54,245 nucleotides of DNA from Streptomyces ureilyticus. Its GTDB lineage: Bacteria > Actinomycetota > Actinomycetes > Streptomycetales > Streptomycetaceae. Position 1 is the first letter of the stretch; every line of letters begins with the position of its first letter. The notes beneath the pieces were generated by a model, which ran no database searches, was not told where the DNA came from, and saw only the letters and a list, made by a program, of their open reading frames with translations. Below, in pieces: positions 33,035-41,393 of this stretch. A program made the position numbers and the translations under genes. Location of the stretch: positions 1 to 54,245 of the forward strand of contig NZ_JAAKZX010000043.1 of assembly GCF_011045025.1 (NCBI RefSeq). Direction: 5' to 3'.

Positions 33035-34174
33035 TCAGTCTTCGTACGGGTCGACCAGGCGCAACGGCCGGCGGACCTGCTCCAGTACGTCCGCCGGGAA
33101 GTCCGGGCCCGGCACGTAGTAGCGGGCCTTGGTGTTGCCGACGGCTTCGAGGAGTCCGGCCTCGGTGAGGGCTCGGATGTCGCGTACCGCCTGCTGGTTG
33201 CTGAGGTTCTCGGCGCGCTGGTAGCGGGCGCGGCGGACGCGGCCCGCCAGGGCGACGTCGTGGAGCGCGGTCACCTGGCGTTCGTCGAAGCCCTTGCGCT
33301 CCGCGTACTCGGCCAGGTCGATCCAGGCGCGGTTGGAGCGGTCGATGCGGTGTATCACCGACTGGGACTGCTGGTGGTAGGCGAGGAGGTTGAAGCGGAT
33401 CCAGGGGGCGGTGTCGCGCTCGGGGCTCCACTCCGGGCCGCCAACGCGCTTGAGGACCTTGTAGTACTCCCAGGTATTGCCCGGCTTGCCCAGCCATGCC
33501 TCGATGGACGAGAACTCCGGGGCGAGAACCCCTCCCCTGGCGATCACCAGCGTCTGCAGGGAGCGTGACATCCGCCCGTTACCGTCGGACCACGGATGGA
33601 TCTTGACCAGGATGAGGTGCGCCATCGCTGCCCGGACCAGGACATGGGCGTCGAGATCGCCCCCGCCCAGCCAGTCGACGAGTTCGGCCATCAGGTCCGG
33701 GAGCGCCTCGGCGTCGGGCGCGACGTAGGCGACGCTCTGGGGGTCGCCGGGCTCGTTGATCCAGACTCCGCGCCTGCGCCACTGCCCGGCGAGCTTCGCC
33801 GGGTGGTGATGTCCCTGGAGCATCCAATGGAGGCTGTTGAGCAGGGACTTGGTGTACGTGAAGTCCGGGGCGTCGTGGAGGGACTGGATGTATGTCATGG
33901 CGTGCTGGTACGCCAGCGTCTCCGCCTTGTTGTCCTCGGATACGGCGACTTCCTGCTCGCCGTCGATCAGGTCCTCGACGTCGACGGAGTCGACCTTGTA
34001 GCCCTCGATGGTGTTGGACCCGGCGATGGCCTGAGCCGTGAGCGTTCGGCGCAGTCCGTCGGTCCACTTGGCCGGGGTCTGCCGTACCTGGTGCCGGAGC
34101 TTCCTACGCAGCTCATCGATCTCGTCGAGTACTCGACGATCGTGGGCGCTCAGGGACGGCGTGCGGGGCAGCAT
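33035..34174 (-). CDS. Fic family AMPylator-type protein with winged helix
   Basis: 379 residues. The Fic core motif reads HPWSDGNGRMSR (193-204), matching HPFxxGNGR with Trp for Phe, so catalysis looks intact. An N-terminal inhibitory helix is present as SNTIEGY (S/TxxxE(G/N), about 53-59), making it a self-inhibited class II Fic protein. The C-terminal third is a winged helix (LSNQQAVRDIRALTEAGLLE). Fic enzymes transfer AMP or other phospho-groups to Ser/Thr/Tyr of targets. The start at 34174 is chosen because TATCAT lies seven bases upstream and no RBS exists; an in-frame ATG at 34201 is the alternative. The promoter is inside a 17-bp inverted repeat, which the winged helix could bind for autoregulation (inference). 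Confidence 0.9.
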   Translation of the reverse strand: MLPRTPSLSAHDRRVLDEIDELRRKLRHQVRQTPAKWTDGLRRTLTAQAIAGSNTIEGYKVDSVDVEDLIDGEQEVAVSEDNKAETLAYQHAMTYIQSLHDAPDFTYTKSLLNSLHWMLQGHHHPAKLAGQWRRRGVWINEPGDPQSVAYVAPDAEALPDLMAELVDWLGGGDLDAHVLVRAAMAHLILVKIHPWSDGNGRMSRSLQTLVIARGGVLAPEFSSIEAWLGKPGNTWEYYKVLKRVGGPEWSPERDTAPWIRFNLLAYHQQSQSVIHRIDRSNRAWIDLAEYAERKGFDERQVTALHDVALAGRVRRARYQRAENLSNQQAVRDIRALTEAGLLEAVGNTKARYYVPGPDFPADVLEQVRRPLRLVDPYED

Positions 34175-34214
34175 GACTTCATGATATCCAGTGGGTGTCA
34201 TGAAGTCATGCTGC
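34168..34214 (-). promoter_or_regulatory. 17-bp inverted repeat enclosing the Fic promoter
   Basis: GCAGCATGACTTCATGA (34168-34184) and TCATGAAGTCATGCTGC (34198-34214) are perfectly complementary with a 13-base spacer. On the coding strand the upstream arm contains ATGACT (34209-34204, -35-like) and the other arm overlaps TATCAT (34186-34181, -10) with a 17-base spacing, and the start codon at 34174. A dimer bound here would block RNA polymerase completely. Confidence 0.75.
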
Positions 34215-34239
34215 TACACCAGCTCAAGCCGCTGAGCGC

Positions 34240-34500
34240 TCAGCCCTTCGCAGGCGAGGCCTTCCCCCCGGAACCGGCCTTCTTGTCGGAGGCGTCGGAG
34301 GCGTCCCCCTTCGGGTCCTCCTCCTCCTGGAAGTCGACCTTCCCCATGTGCCGGTTCATCGACTTCATCAGCCCCCACACCGCCACGGCCATCACCGCGA
34401 ACACGATGAAGCCGAGGACGCCGGGGGTCACCTTGTCCTCGTCGACCTCTGCCGCGAGGGGGACCAGGTGCGTCATTGCCAGGCTTGCGCTTGCGCTCAT
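34240..34500 (-). CDS. Small single-span membrane protein downstream of mca
   Basis: 86 residues. A short N-terminus (MSASASLAMTHLVPLAAEVD) precedes one membrane span (VLGFIVFAVMAVAVWGLMKS) and a charged cytoplasmic tail rich in Lys, Asp, Gly and Ser. No family is recognised beyond being a typical actinomycete small membrane protein. It begins 15 bp after the mca stop on the same strand, so the two are probably co-transcribed. The start could be any of three in-frame ATGs (34509, 34500, 34476). Confidence 0.75.
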   Translation of the reverse strand: MSASASLAMTHLVPLAAEVDEDKVTPGVLGFIVFAVMAVAVWGLMKSMNRHMGKVDFQEEEDPKGDASDASDKKAGSGGKASPAKG

Positions 34501-34515
34501 GTCAGGCATTGTCTC

Positions 34516-35394
34516 TCAGGACTGCCGGACGCCCGCGAAGAGGTCGCCCTCGGGGAGGGACGTATCGACGAGGGACTTCGCGAGCTCGTACTCCTCCGTC
34601 GGCCAGACCTCCTTCTGGATGTCCATCGGGACGCGGAACCAGCCCCCGTCGGGGTCGATCTGCGTGGCGTGTGCGATCAGGGCCTTGTCGCGGATCTCGT
34701 AGAAGTCGGCGCACGGGACGTGCGTCGTCAGGGTTCGCTCGGCGCGCATGAACTCGTCCCAGCGCTTCAGCCAGTCCCCGTACGGGGACTCCATGCCGCG
34801 CTCCAGCAGCGCGTTGTGCAGCGCCTCGGTGCGCGGGCGGTTGAAGCCCTGGTTGTAGTAGAGCTTCTGCGGCTGGTAGGCCGGGCCGAACTCCGACTCC
34901 GGATACTTCTCGGCGTCCGCCGCCCCCTCGAACGCCACCATCGAGATCTTGTGGGTCATGATGTGGTCGGGGTGCGGATAACCGCCGTTCTCGTCGTAGG
35001 TGGTGATCACCTGCGGGCGGAAGGAGCGGATTTTGCGGACCAGTTCGCCCGCCGCCTTGTCGACGTCCTCCAGCGCGAAACAGCCCTCGGGCAGCGGCGG
35101 CAGCGGGTCGCCCTCGGGCAGCCCCGAGTCGACGAAGCCGAGCCACTCCTGCTTGACGCCGAGGATCTCGCGGGCCTCGTCCATCTCCTTCTTGCGTACC
35201 TCGTGGATGTGCTCCTCGACGTACTTGTCACCCTGAAGCTTCGGATTGAGGATGGAGCCGCGCTCCCCGCCCGTGCAGGTCACGACCAGCACGTCCACCC
35301 CCTCGGACACGTACTTCGCCATGGTGGCCGCGCCCTTCGACGACTCGTCGTCGGGGTGGGCGTGTACGGCCATCAGTCGCAGCTGGTCAGTCAA
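34516..35394 (-). CDS. mca: Mycothiol S-conjugate amidase
   Basis: 292 residues, the usual length. Mca cleaves mycothiol S-conjugates of electrophiles and antibiotics into a mercapturic acid for export and GlcN-inositol for recycling, in the cytoplasm. The zinc site is visible as AVHAHPDDESSKGA and the later ENGGYPHPDHIMTH; CTGGERG is also typical. The start codon is TTG, with an AGGA box nine bases upstream, and no better ATG nearby (the next in-frame ATG would cut the first strand). Its presence is direct evidence for an actinobacterial mycothiol producer. Divergent from the DUF4307 gene. Confidence 0.95.
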   Translation of the reverse strand: MTDQLRLMAVHAHPDDESSKGAATMAKYVSEGVDVLVVTCTGGERGSILNPKLQGDKYVEEHIHEVRKKEMDEAREILGVKQEWLGFVDSGLPEGDPLPPLPEGCFALEDVDKAAGELVRKIRSFRPQVITTYDENGGYPHPDHIMTHKISMVAFEGAADAEKYPESEFGPAYQPQKLYYNQGFNRPRTEALHNALLERGMESPYGDWLKRWDEFMRAERTLTTHVPCADFYEIRDKALIAHATQIDPDGGWFRVPMDIQKEVWPTEEYELAKSLVDTSLPEGDLFAGVRQS

Positions 35395-35516
35395 ATCACA
35401 ATCCTCGTCAGTCGGCGCCCCGTATGTATCGGCGCGATCGGCGGCTTCTATAGTGACCGAATCGGGGGGCGAAAAATTCCGGGTCCGGCCCTTTGCGCCC
35501 CGCAGAGAGGACGATC

Positions 35517-35915
35517 ATGAGTACGGCGAGTACGCAGCTGCCCGAGGGCCGCTACGGCCGCTCCGCGGACGAGCGTGCCGACCGCAAGCTCAAGATCATC
35601 GGAAGCGTCCTGGGCGTCGCTCTCCTCCTCCTCGTCGGCTGGTTCGCCTACTACTACGTGGGCGGCAACAAGATCAGCGCCGAAGTGATCTCCTTCGACA
35701 CCTCCGGCGGCTCGGTCAAGGTGCACCTGGAGGTGCGCAAGGACGCGGACGCCGACGGCTACTGCACCATCCGCTCGCAGGCCGAGAACGGCGCCGAAGT
35801 GGGCCGCGCCGACTTCCGCTTCGACCAGAACGCCACGCGCATCGACAAGGTCGTCACGCTGCGTACGACGTCCCAGGGCACCACCGCGGAGCTGCTCGGC
35901 TGCCACGCCGACTGA
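35517..35915 (+). CDS. DUF4307 domain membrane protein
   Basis: 132 residues: a charged N-terminus (GRYGRSADERADRKLKIIG), one membrane span (VLGVALLLLVGWFAYYYV) and an external beta-rich domain with two cysteines (DGYCTIRSQAENG and LLGCHAD). This matches the actinobacterial DUF4307 family, whose genes usually sit between mca and greA as here. The function is unknown. GAGAGGA precedes the ATG at 35517. Confidence 0.92.
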   Translation: MSTASTQLPEGRYGRSADERADRKLKIIGSVLGVALLLLVGWFAYYYVGGNKISAEVISFDTSGGSVKVHLEVRKDADADGYCTIRSQAENGAEVGRADFRFDQNATRIDKVVTLRTTSQGTTAELLGCHAD

Positions 35916-36129
35916 CTCCGGGCTCGCTGAGCGCCGGTGGCGCCGGGCCTCGGTCCGTGCACGCCGACTGGAATACGTCGTCGCTGACCTGCGTTGATGT
36001 GATTCTGACGGCTTATGTCCTCCCCCTACGCCCGCTGAATTGTTAGGCTCGTGGTTTCGCCCTCCCCTGGAGGAACATTCTTCTGGGTAGGGCGATGCTT
36101 TGTATTCCCAGTACCGACGAGGAGCACCT

Positions 36130-36627
36130 GTGACCCAGACCAGCGAGAACGTCACCTGGCTGACCCAGGAGGCGTACAACCAGCTGAAGGCCGAGCTGGA
36201 GTACCTGTCTGGTCCTGCGCGCACGGAGATCGCCGCCAAGATCGCGGCCGCGCGCGAGGAGGGCGACCTGCGCGAGAACGGCGGGTACCACGCGGCCAAG
36301 GAGGAGCAGGGCAAGCAGGAGCTCCGGGTGCGCCAGCTGACTCAGCTCCTTGAGAACGCGAAGGTCGGCGAGGCGCCGGCGGCCGATGGTGTGGTCGCGC
36401 CCGGCATGGTCGTCACCATCGCCTTCGACGGTGACGAGGACGACACGGTGACGTTCCTGCTCGCCTCGCGCGAATACGCGAGCTCGGACATCGAGACGTA
36501 CTCGCCGCAGTCCCCGCTGGGCTCCGGCGTGAACGGCAAGAAGGTCGGCGAGGACGCCCAGTACGAACTGCCGAACGGCAAGCTCGCCTCGGTGAAGATC
36601 CTCGAGGCCAAGCCGTACACGGCCTGA
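36130..36627 (+). CDS. greA: Transcription elongation factor GreA
   Basis: 165 residues. The N-terminal coiled coil (YNQLKAELEYL to LTQLLENAKV) carries the acidic tip AREEGDLRENGGYHAAKEEQ-like, seen as EEGDLRENGGYHAAKEEQG, which places Asp and Glu in the RNA polymerase secondary channel. The C-terminal FKBP-like domain ends SPLGSGVNGKKVGE and YELPNGKLASVKIL. GreA stimulates cleavage of backtracked RNA. GTG start with GAGGAG upstream; the in-frame ATG at 36100 has no RBS. A composite hairpin terminator follows. Confidence 0.95.
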   Translation: MTQTSENVTWLTQEAYNQLKAELEYLSGPARTEIAAKIAAAREEGDLRENGGYHAAKEEQGKQELRVRQLTQLLENAKVGEAPAADGVVAPGMVVTIAFDGDEDDTVTFLLASREYASSDIETYSPQSPLGSGVNGKKVGEDAQYELPNGKLASVKILEAKPYTA

Positions 36628-36648
36628 GTCCCTGAGTCCGAGCCGTGC

Positions 36649-36685
36649 CCCCCGGCCGAGGTTTCCCTCGCGCCGGGGGTTTCTT
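36649..36685 (+). terminator. Terminator after greA
   Basis: CCCCCGGC (36649-36656) pairs with GCCGGGGG (36672-36679), and inside it CGAGG pairs with CCTCG around a TTTC loop, leaving one bulged C. TTTCTTC follows. It also lies just beyond the end of the convergent ABC permease gene. Confidence 0.85.
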
Positions 36686-36708
36686 CATGGCCGGGGCTTC
36701 CTCGTGCG

Positions 36709-37554
36709 TCACGCCGTCGCCGAGCGGTACTTGCGCACCGCCAGCGTCCGGAATATGACGATGATCAGGATCGAGTAGATCAACGAGGCCCAGACCGGGT
36801 GCTGCATGGGCCAGGCGTCCGACTGTGAGACCCCGGGATTGCCGAACAGCTCGCGGCAGGCCTGCACTGTGGCGCTGAACGGGTTCCAGTCGGCGACATG
36901 ACGCAGCCAGGGCGTCATCTGGCCGGTGAACACGAACGCGTTCGAGACGAACGTGACCGGGAAGAGCCAGATCAGCCCGCCCGACGTGGCCGCCTCCGGC
37001 GTTCGTACGGAGAGGCCTATCAGTGCGCCGATCCAGGTGAACGCGTACCCGGCGAGGAGCAGCAGCCCGAAGGCACCGAGCACCTCGCCGACACTGGTGT
37101 GGGTGCGCCAGCCGACCAGCAGGGCAACGACAGCCAGCACGACGAGCGTGAACGCCGTCTGTACCAGGTCGGCGAGCGTACGGCCGGTCAGGACGGCTCC
37201 GCGCGCCATGGGCAGCGAGCGAAAGCGGTCTATGAGCCCCTTGTGCATGTCGTCGGCGATCCCCGCTCCGGCTCCCGCGGTGGCGAAGGTGACGGTCTGC
37301 GCGAAGATGCCGGCCATCAGGAACTCGCGGTACGTGCCCGGGTCGTTGGAGCCCGCGATGGTCATGGAGCCACCGAACACGTAACTGAACAGCACCACGA
37401 ACATGATTGGCTGGATGAGCCCGAAGATCAACATCTCAGGAATCCGGCTCATGCGAATCAAGTTCCGCCGGGCAACGACCAGGGAGTCCCGCACGGACTG
37501 GCCGATGGCACTCCCCGGCTGTGCGACGCGCACGGTGTCGCTGACGACACTCAT
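36709..37554 (-). CDS. ABC-2 type exporter permease (DrrB-like)
   Basis: 281 residues with six membrane segments, typical of ABC-2 permeases that pair with DrrA-type ATPases. LIFGLIQPIMFVVLFSYVFGG is the second span region and GLIDRFRSLPMARGAVLTGRT is the conserved cytosolic coupling loop. The C-terminal region includes VTFVSNAFVFTGQMTPWLR. The ATG overlaps the ATPase stop as ATGA, so the pair forms one exporter for a lipophilic drug or lipid. Substrate unknown. Confidence 0.92.
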   Translation of the reverse strand: MSVVSDTVRVAQPGSAIGQSVRDSLVVARRNLIRMSRIPEMLIFGLIQPIMFVVLFSYVFGGSMTIAGSNDPGTYREFLMAGIFAQTVTFATAGAGAGIADDMHKGLIDRFRSLPMARGAVLTGRTLADLVQTAFTLVVLAVVALLVGWRTHTSVGEVLGAFGLLLLAGYAFTWIGALIGLSVRTPEAATSGGLIWLFPVTFVSNAFVFTGQMTPWLRHVADWNPFSATVQACRELFGNPGVSQSDAWPMQHPVWASLIYSILIIVIFRTLAVRKYRSATA

Positions 37555-38600
37555 GGGGTGGCCTCCTTCTTGGCCTCGTCCTTGTCCTGCACCGGCTCCT
37601 GCTTCGCCTTGGCCTTGCGGCCCTTGGCGTCCCGCCCCGCGCCGTTCTCCTCGTCCTCCGCCTCGGCGAGGTGTCCCGTCAGGGAGATGAAGACGTCGTC
37701 GAGGGTGGGGCGGCGCAGGCCGATGTCGTCGATCTCGATGCCACGGGTGTCGAGCTCGCGGATGACCTCCGCGAGGAGCTTGGCGCCGCCGGTCACGGGC
37801 ACGGTCAGCTTGCGGGTGTGCTCCTCGACGGTCGTCTCGCCCTTGCCGAAGCCCTGGAGCACCTCGGACGCGGTGGCTATGTGCTCGCGCTCGTGGACGA
37901 CGACCTCTACGCGCTCGCCTCCGGTCCGCGCCTTGAGCTGGTCGGAGGTGCCGCGGGCGATGACGCGGCCGTGGTCCACGACGCAGATGTCGTGAGCGAG
38001 GTGGTCGGCCTCTTCGAGGTACTGGGTGGTCAGCAGCAGGGTCGTACCCCCGGAGACCAGTCGCTTGATGACCTCCCACAGCTGCTGACGGTTGCGCGGG
38101 TCGAGGCCGGTCGTCGGCTCGTCCATGAACATGACCGGTGGCGAGACGACGAGCGCCGCCGCGAGGTCGAGCCGGCGGCGCATGCCGCCGGAGTACGTCT
38201 TGGCGGGGCGGTCGGCGGCGTCGGCGAGGTTGAACTGCTCGAGCAGTTCGCCCGCCCGCACCTTCGCGTCCTTTGCCTTCATCTGGTAGAGCTGGCCGAC
38301 CATCTGGAGGTTCTCGCGGCCGGTCAGATACTCGTCGACCGCGGCGAACTGGCCGGACAGGCCGATCGAGCGCCGCACTTCATTGGGGTTCTTGAGTACG
38401 TCGATGCCTGCGACGATCGCCTTGCCCCGGTCGGGGCGCAGCAGCGTGGTCAGGCAGCGGACCGCGGTGGTCTTGCCCGCGCCGTTCGGCCCGAGCAGGC
38501 CCAGCACGGTGCCCTCCGGGACATCGAAATCGACGCCGTCCAGAGCCCTTACGTCACCGAAGGTCTTCACGAGGCCTTCGGCGTAGATGGCGCCTGGCAT
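37551..38600 (-). CDS. ABC exporter ATPase (DrrA-like)
   Basis: 349 residues. Walker A LLGPNGAGKTT, the Q-loop region IGLSGQFAAVDEYLTG, signature KTYSGGMRRRLDLAAAL, Walker B VMFMDEPTTGLD and the H-loop region LLLTTQYLEEAD are all present. The C-terminal extension (VEVVVHERE onward) is the DrrA-type domain, and the last 40 residues are charged and low-complexity (Lys, Glu, Asp). The ATG has GGAG upstream. It energises export by the permease. A perfect 16-bp palindrome 86 bp upstream suggests control by a TetR or PadR-type repressor encoded elsewhere. Confidence 0.94.
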   Translation of the reverse strand: MPGAIYAEGLVKTFGDVRALDGVDFDVPEGTVLGLLGPNGAGKTTAVRCLTTLLRPDRGKAIVAGIDVLKNPNEVRRSIGLSGQFAAVDEYLTGRENLQMVGQLYQMKAKDAKVRAGELLEQFNLADAADRPAKTYSGGMRRRLDLAAALVVSPPVMFMDEPTTGLDPRNRQQLWEVIKRLVSGGTTLLLTTQYLEEADHLAHDICVVDHGRVIARGTSDQLKARTGGERVEVVVHEREHIATASEVLQGFGKGETTVEEHTRKLTVPVTGGAKLLAEVIRELDTRGIEIDDIGLRRPTLDDVFISLTGHLAEAEDEENGAGRDAKGRKAKAKQEPVQDKDEAKKEATP

Positions 38601-38686
38601 GTGATTTCTCCACGTCGTTGGGGTTTCTTCGGAAAGATGGGGATGGCGCACTTGGTTCTGTCATGAGTGACGACTGACACACCATA

Positions 38687-38702
38687 ACGCGATGTATCGC
38701 GT
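38687..38702. promoter_or_regulatory. 16-bp palindromic operator before the ABC exporter
   Basis: ACGCGATGTATCGCGT reads ACGCGAT-GT-ATCGCGT, with perfect seven-base arms and a two-base centre. It lies 87 bp upstream of the ATPase start. Its shape suits a TetR- or PadR-type dimer. No candidate regulator is adjacent; the nearest, a MarR gene at 40211, is separated by ilvA. Confidence 0.6.
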
Positions 38703-38767
38703 CTCTCAATGGGTTTTTCCAGGCTGTGGATAACTGGGGCACTGCCCTCCGCCGCCGGTATGACGCA

Positions 38768-38820
38768 CTGCGGACTGACGGGCTGCGGACTGACGGCTGC
38801 CGACTGACGGGCTGCGGTCC
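38768..38820. repeat. Short tandem repeat, unit CTGCGGACTGACGGG
   Basis: Three and a half imperfect copies of a 14-15 bp unit lie beyond the 3' end of ilvA and upstream of the ABC exporter promoter. The copies vary by one deletion and one substitution. No structure that would terminate transcription is obvious. Confidence 0.75.
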
Positions 38821-38836
38821 GGCGGACCGCCGGACG

Positions 38837-40066
38837 TCAGTCGATGACCGTGTAACCGGCCTCGCGCAGCGCTTGCTCCACCTCGGCGCAGTGCTCCGGC
38901 CCCTTCGTCTCCAGGTGCAACTCCACCTCCGCCTCCGTGAGCCCGAGCCGCGGATCGGTCCGTACGTGGCTCACATCGAGGACGTTAGCGTCCACCACTG
39001 ACAACACCCCGAGGAGCGTGGCCAGGGCGCCGGGGCGATCCGTCAGCCGCAGCCGGACCTGGAGGTAGCGGCCGCCTGCGGCCATGCCGTGCCGCAGGAT
39101 GCGCTGCATCAGCAGCGGGTCCACATTGCCGCCGGACAGCACCCCGACGACCGGCCCTTCGAATTCCTCCGGTGTGCTCAGCAGCGCCGCGACGGGGCTC
39201 GCGCCGGCCGGCTCGACGACCAGCTTGGCCCGCTCCAGGCACAGCAGCAGGGCGCTGGACAGGTTGTCCTCGGAGACCGTACGGACCTCGTCCACCAGGT
39301 CGCCGACGATGCGGAACGGCACGTCGCCGGGGCGCCCCACCTTGATGCCGTCGGCCATCGTCGCCGGGTTGTCGATGGACACCGGGCGCCCTGCCGCCAG
39401 CGAGGGCGGGTACGCCGCCGCGCCCGCCGCCTGCACGCCCACGATCCGTACGTCGGGCCGCAGCGACTTCACGGCGATCGCGATGCCCGCGGCGAGCCCG
39501 CCGCCGCCGATCCCGACGACGATCGTGCGCACCTCGGGGCACTGCTCCAGGATCTCCAGGCCGACCGTGCCCTGGCCCGCGATGATGTCGGGGTGGTCAA
39601 AGGGGTGGATGAACACGGCGCCCGTCTCGGCCGCGTACTCCTGTGCGGCGGCCAGCGTCTCGTCGACCACCGTGCCGTGCAGGCGCACCTCGGCGCCGTA
39701 GTGGCGGGTCGCGGCGACCTTCGGCAGCGGGGCGCCGGTCGGCATGAACAGCGTGGAGCGCACTCCGAGCAGCGAGGAGGCGAGGGCCACGCCCTGGGCG
39801 TGGTTGCCGGCGCTCGCCGCGACGACTCCCGCGGCGCGTTCCTCGGGCAGCAGTCCGGCTATCCGCACGTACGCGCCGCGCAGCTTGAACGAGCCCGTCC
39901 GCTGCAGGTTCTCGCACTTGAAGTGCACGGGCGCGCCCACAAGGCCGGACAGATGCCTGCTGCCTTCCATGGCGGTCACCCGCGCCACTCCCGCGAGCAT
40001 CTTCTGGGCGCCGCGGACATCGTCGAGGGTTACCGTCGGAAAGGAGTCAGCCGTGCTGTAGCTCAT
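38837..40066 (-). CDS. ilvA: Threonine ammonia-lyase with ACT-like domain
   Basis: 409 residues. PLP lysine in CENLQRTGSFKLRGA; SAGNHAQGVA and the glycine-rich phosphate loop GIGGGGLAAG are present, with SGGNVD near the end of the catalytic domain. Residues about 330-409 are a single ACT-like regulatory domain (LQVRLRLTDRPGALATLLGV). It converts L-threonine to 2-oxobutanoate and ammonia, for isoleucine synthesis or catabolism. One short ACT domain places it with the catabolic/TdcB-like short forms rather than the long biosynthetic IlvA. ATG at 40066; a GTG two codons upstream is also possible. Confidence 0.92.
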   Translation of the reverse strand: MSYSTADSFPTVTLDDVRGAQKMLAGVARVTAMEGSRHLSGLVGAPVHFKCENLQRTGSFKLRGAYVRIAGLLPEERAAGVVAASAGNHAQGVALASSLLGVRSTLFMPTGAPLPKVAATRHYGAEVRLHGTVVDETLAAAQEYAAETGAVFIHPFDHPDIIAGQGTVGLEILEQCPEVRTIVVGIGGGGLAAGIAIAVKSLRPDVRIVGVQAAGAAAYPPSLAAGRPVSIDNPATMADGIKVGRPGDVPFRIVGDLVDEVRTVSEDNLSSALLLCLERAKLVVEPAGASPVAALLSTPEEFEGPVVGVLSGGNVDPLLMQRILRHGMAAGGRYLQVRLRLTDRPGALATLLGVLSVVDANVLDVSHVRTDPRLGLTEAEVELHLETKGPEHCAEVEQALREAGYTVID

Positions 40067-40210
40067 GACCACCAGTCTCGCAGCTCATGCCCCGCCCCAC
40101 GGGCTGTGACCAAGCTCCGGCGCCTGTTTGCGCAGCGCTGGTACGGCCCGCCCGCCGTCCGCGTACTCTGTCCACCAACCCAGCCCCACGCATGAATAGA
40201 GCCCCCGGCC

Positions 40211-40741
40211 ATGCCCACAACACCAGAAATGTCGATGGACATGACGACCGTCGGTGAAACCGGTCTTCTCGAATCGCTCCAGCACGAGGTGGCGGTGTTC
40301 GCCCGCCGTGCAGAACAGACCCGGCTCGGCGGGGTCGGGCAGGTCCGCAACTCCATGGACCGTGCCGCATATCTGCTGCTCAACCGCCTCGACAAGGAAG
40401 GCCCGATGGGCGTCAAGGCGCTCGCCGCGAGCATGGGCATCGACTCGTCGACGGTCACCCGTCAGGTCGCGCCGCTCGTGGACACCGGGCTCGTCAAGCG
40501 CACCTCGCACCCGGAGGACGGGCGTGCCGTGGTGCTCCAGTTGTCGCCGCGCGGGCTCTCCCGCCTGGAGGAAGTCCGCTCCTCCCGGCGGCAGTTGATG
40601 GCCGAACTCACCGAGGACTGGAAGCCGGAGGAGCGGGAGGCGTTCTGCACGCTCCTCACGCGTTTCAACGGCGCGCTGTCCACGCGGATGGCCGCGGCGT
40701 CGGTGGAAGGGGCCTCCGTAGAGGCGCCCTCGCCCTCCTGA
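40211..40741 (+). CDS. MarR family transcriptional regulator
   Basis: 176 residues. The MarR winged helix is visible as AYLLLNRLDKEGPMGVKALA, then ASMGIDSSTVTRQVAPLVDTGLV, the wing KRTSHPEDGRAVVLQLSPRG and the C-terminal dimer helices. The ligand is unknown. The N-terminus is uncertain: ATGs occur at 40211, 40229, 40235 and 40241 and none has a convincing RBS. Divergent from ilvA by 144 bp. Confidence 0.9.
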   Translation: MPTTPEMSMDMTTVGETGLLESLQHEVAVFARRAEQTRLGGVGQVRNSMDRAAYLLLNRLDKEGPMGVKALAASMGIDSSTVTRQVAPLVDTGLVKRTSHPEDGRAVVLQLSPRGLSRLEEVRSSRRQLMAELTEDWKPEEREAFCTLLTRFNGALSTRMAAASVEGASVEAPSPS

Positions 40742-40883
40742 CGGCCCCCTCCTGACCGCCCGCACGTGTCGGCCTCTTGACCAGGGGGCCGTGCCTGGCC
40801 TCATATGAGATCGGGTCCCTGTAGTACGCGATTTTCATCGCCGTACGCCCCAGGGGCTCGGTTTCCCAAAGTCGGGAGGCGCG

Positions 40884-41393
40884 GTGCGAGAACGGCAGGC
40901 GTCCCAAGGCGCCCGCCGGGCCCGGGAGTTCGAGGCGTTCGTCGCGGGCGCGGCAGGGCGGCTACTGCATGCGGCCACACTCCTCACGGCGGAGTCGCCG
41001 GACGACAACCCGCGCGCGCGGCGCCTGCTCACGGCGTCCCTGGCCCATACGTACGCCTCCTGGGACCGGCTGCGCGGCGAGGACCCGTACGACCGCGCCC
41101 GGCAGCAGCTGGCGGTGCGCTTCGCGCGCGGGGCCTGGCATCAGTACGGCGCGCTGAGCCGGCTGCACCTTCGTGGCGGAGCGGACACCGGCGGCGTACT
41201 GCACCGTCTCACTCCCCAGGAGCGGCTGGTCCTGGTGCTGCTCTTCTTCGAGGGCGTGGCCGAGGAGCAGACGGCGGCGCTGCTGGGGCTGCCCCTGGAG
41301 CGCGTACGGGCGATCGGCGCCCGTGCGACGGCGAACCTGCTGCATCCCCCGCGTGAGGCGGCCCCGGCGGTGGCGAAGGTGGTGCCGTCATGA
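40884..41393 (+). CDS. ECF-type sigma factor, divergent
   Basis: 169 residues. The C-terminal part is a clear sigma region 4: LTPQERLVLVLLFFEGVAEE followed by QTAALLGLPLERVRAIGARA as the helix-turn-helix. The N-terminal half (REFEAFVAGAAGRLLHAATLL to YASWDRLRG) is a degenerate region 2 that lacks a typical core-binding DTF-like motif. GTG start with GGGAGG seven bases upstream. The stop overlaps the next small membrane protein as ATGA, the usual layout of a sigma and its membrane-bound control protein. Confidence 0.85.
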   Translation: MRERQASQGARRAREFEAFVAGAAGRLLHAATLLTAESPDDNPRARRLLTASLAHTYASWDRLRGEDPYDRARQQLAVRFARGAWHQYGALSRLHLRGGADTGGVLHRLTPQERLVLVLLFFEGVAEEQTAALLGLPLERVRAIGARATANLLHPPREAAPAVAKVVPS

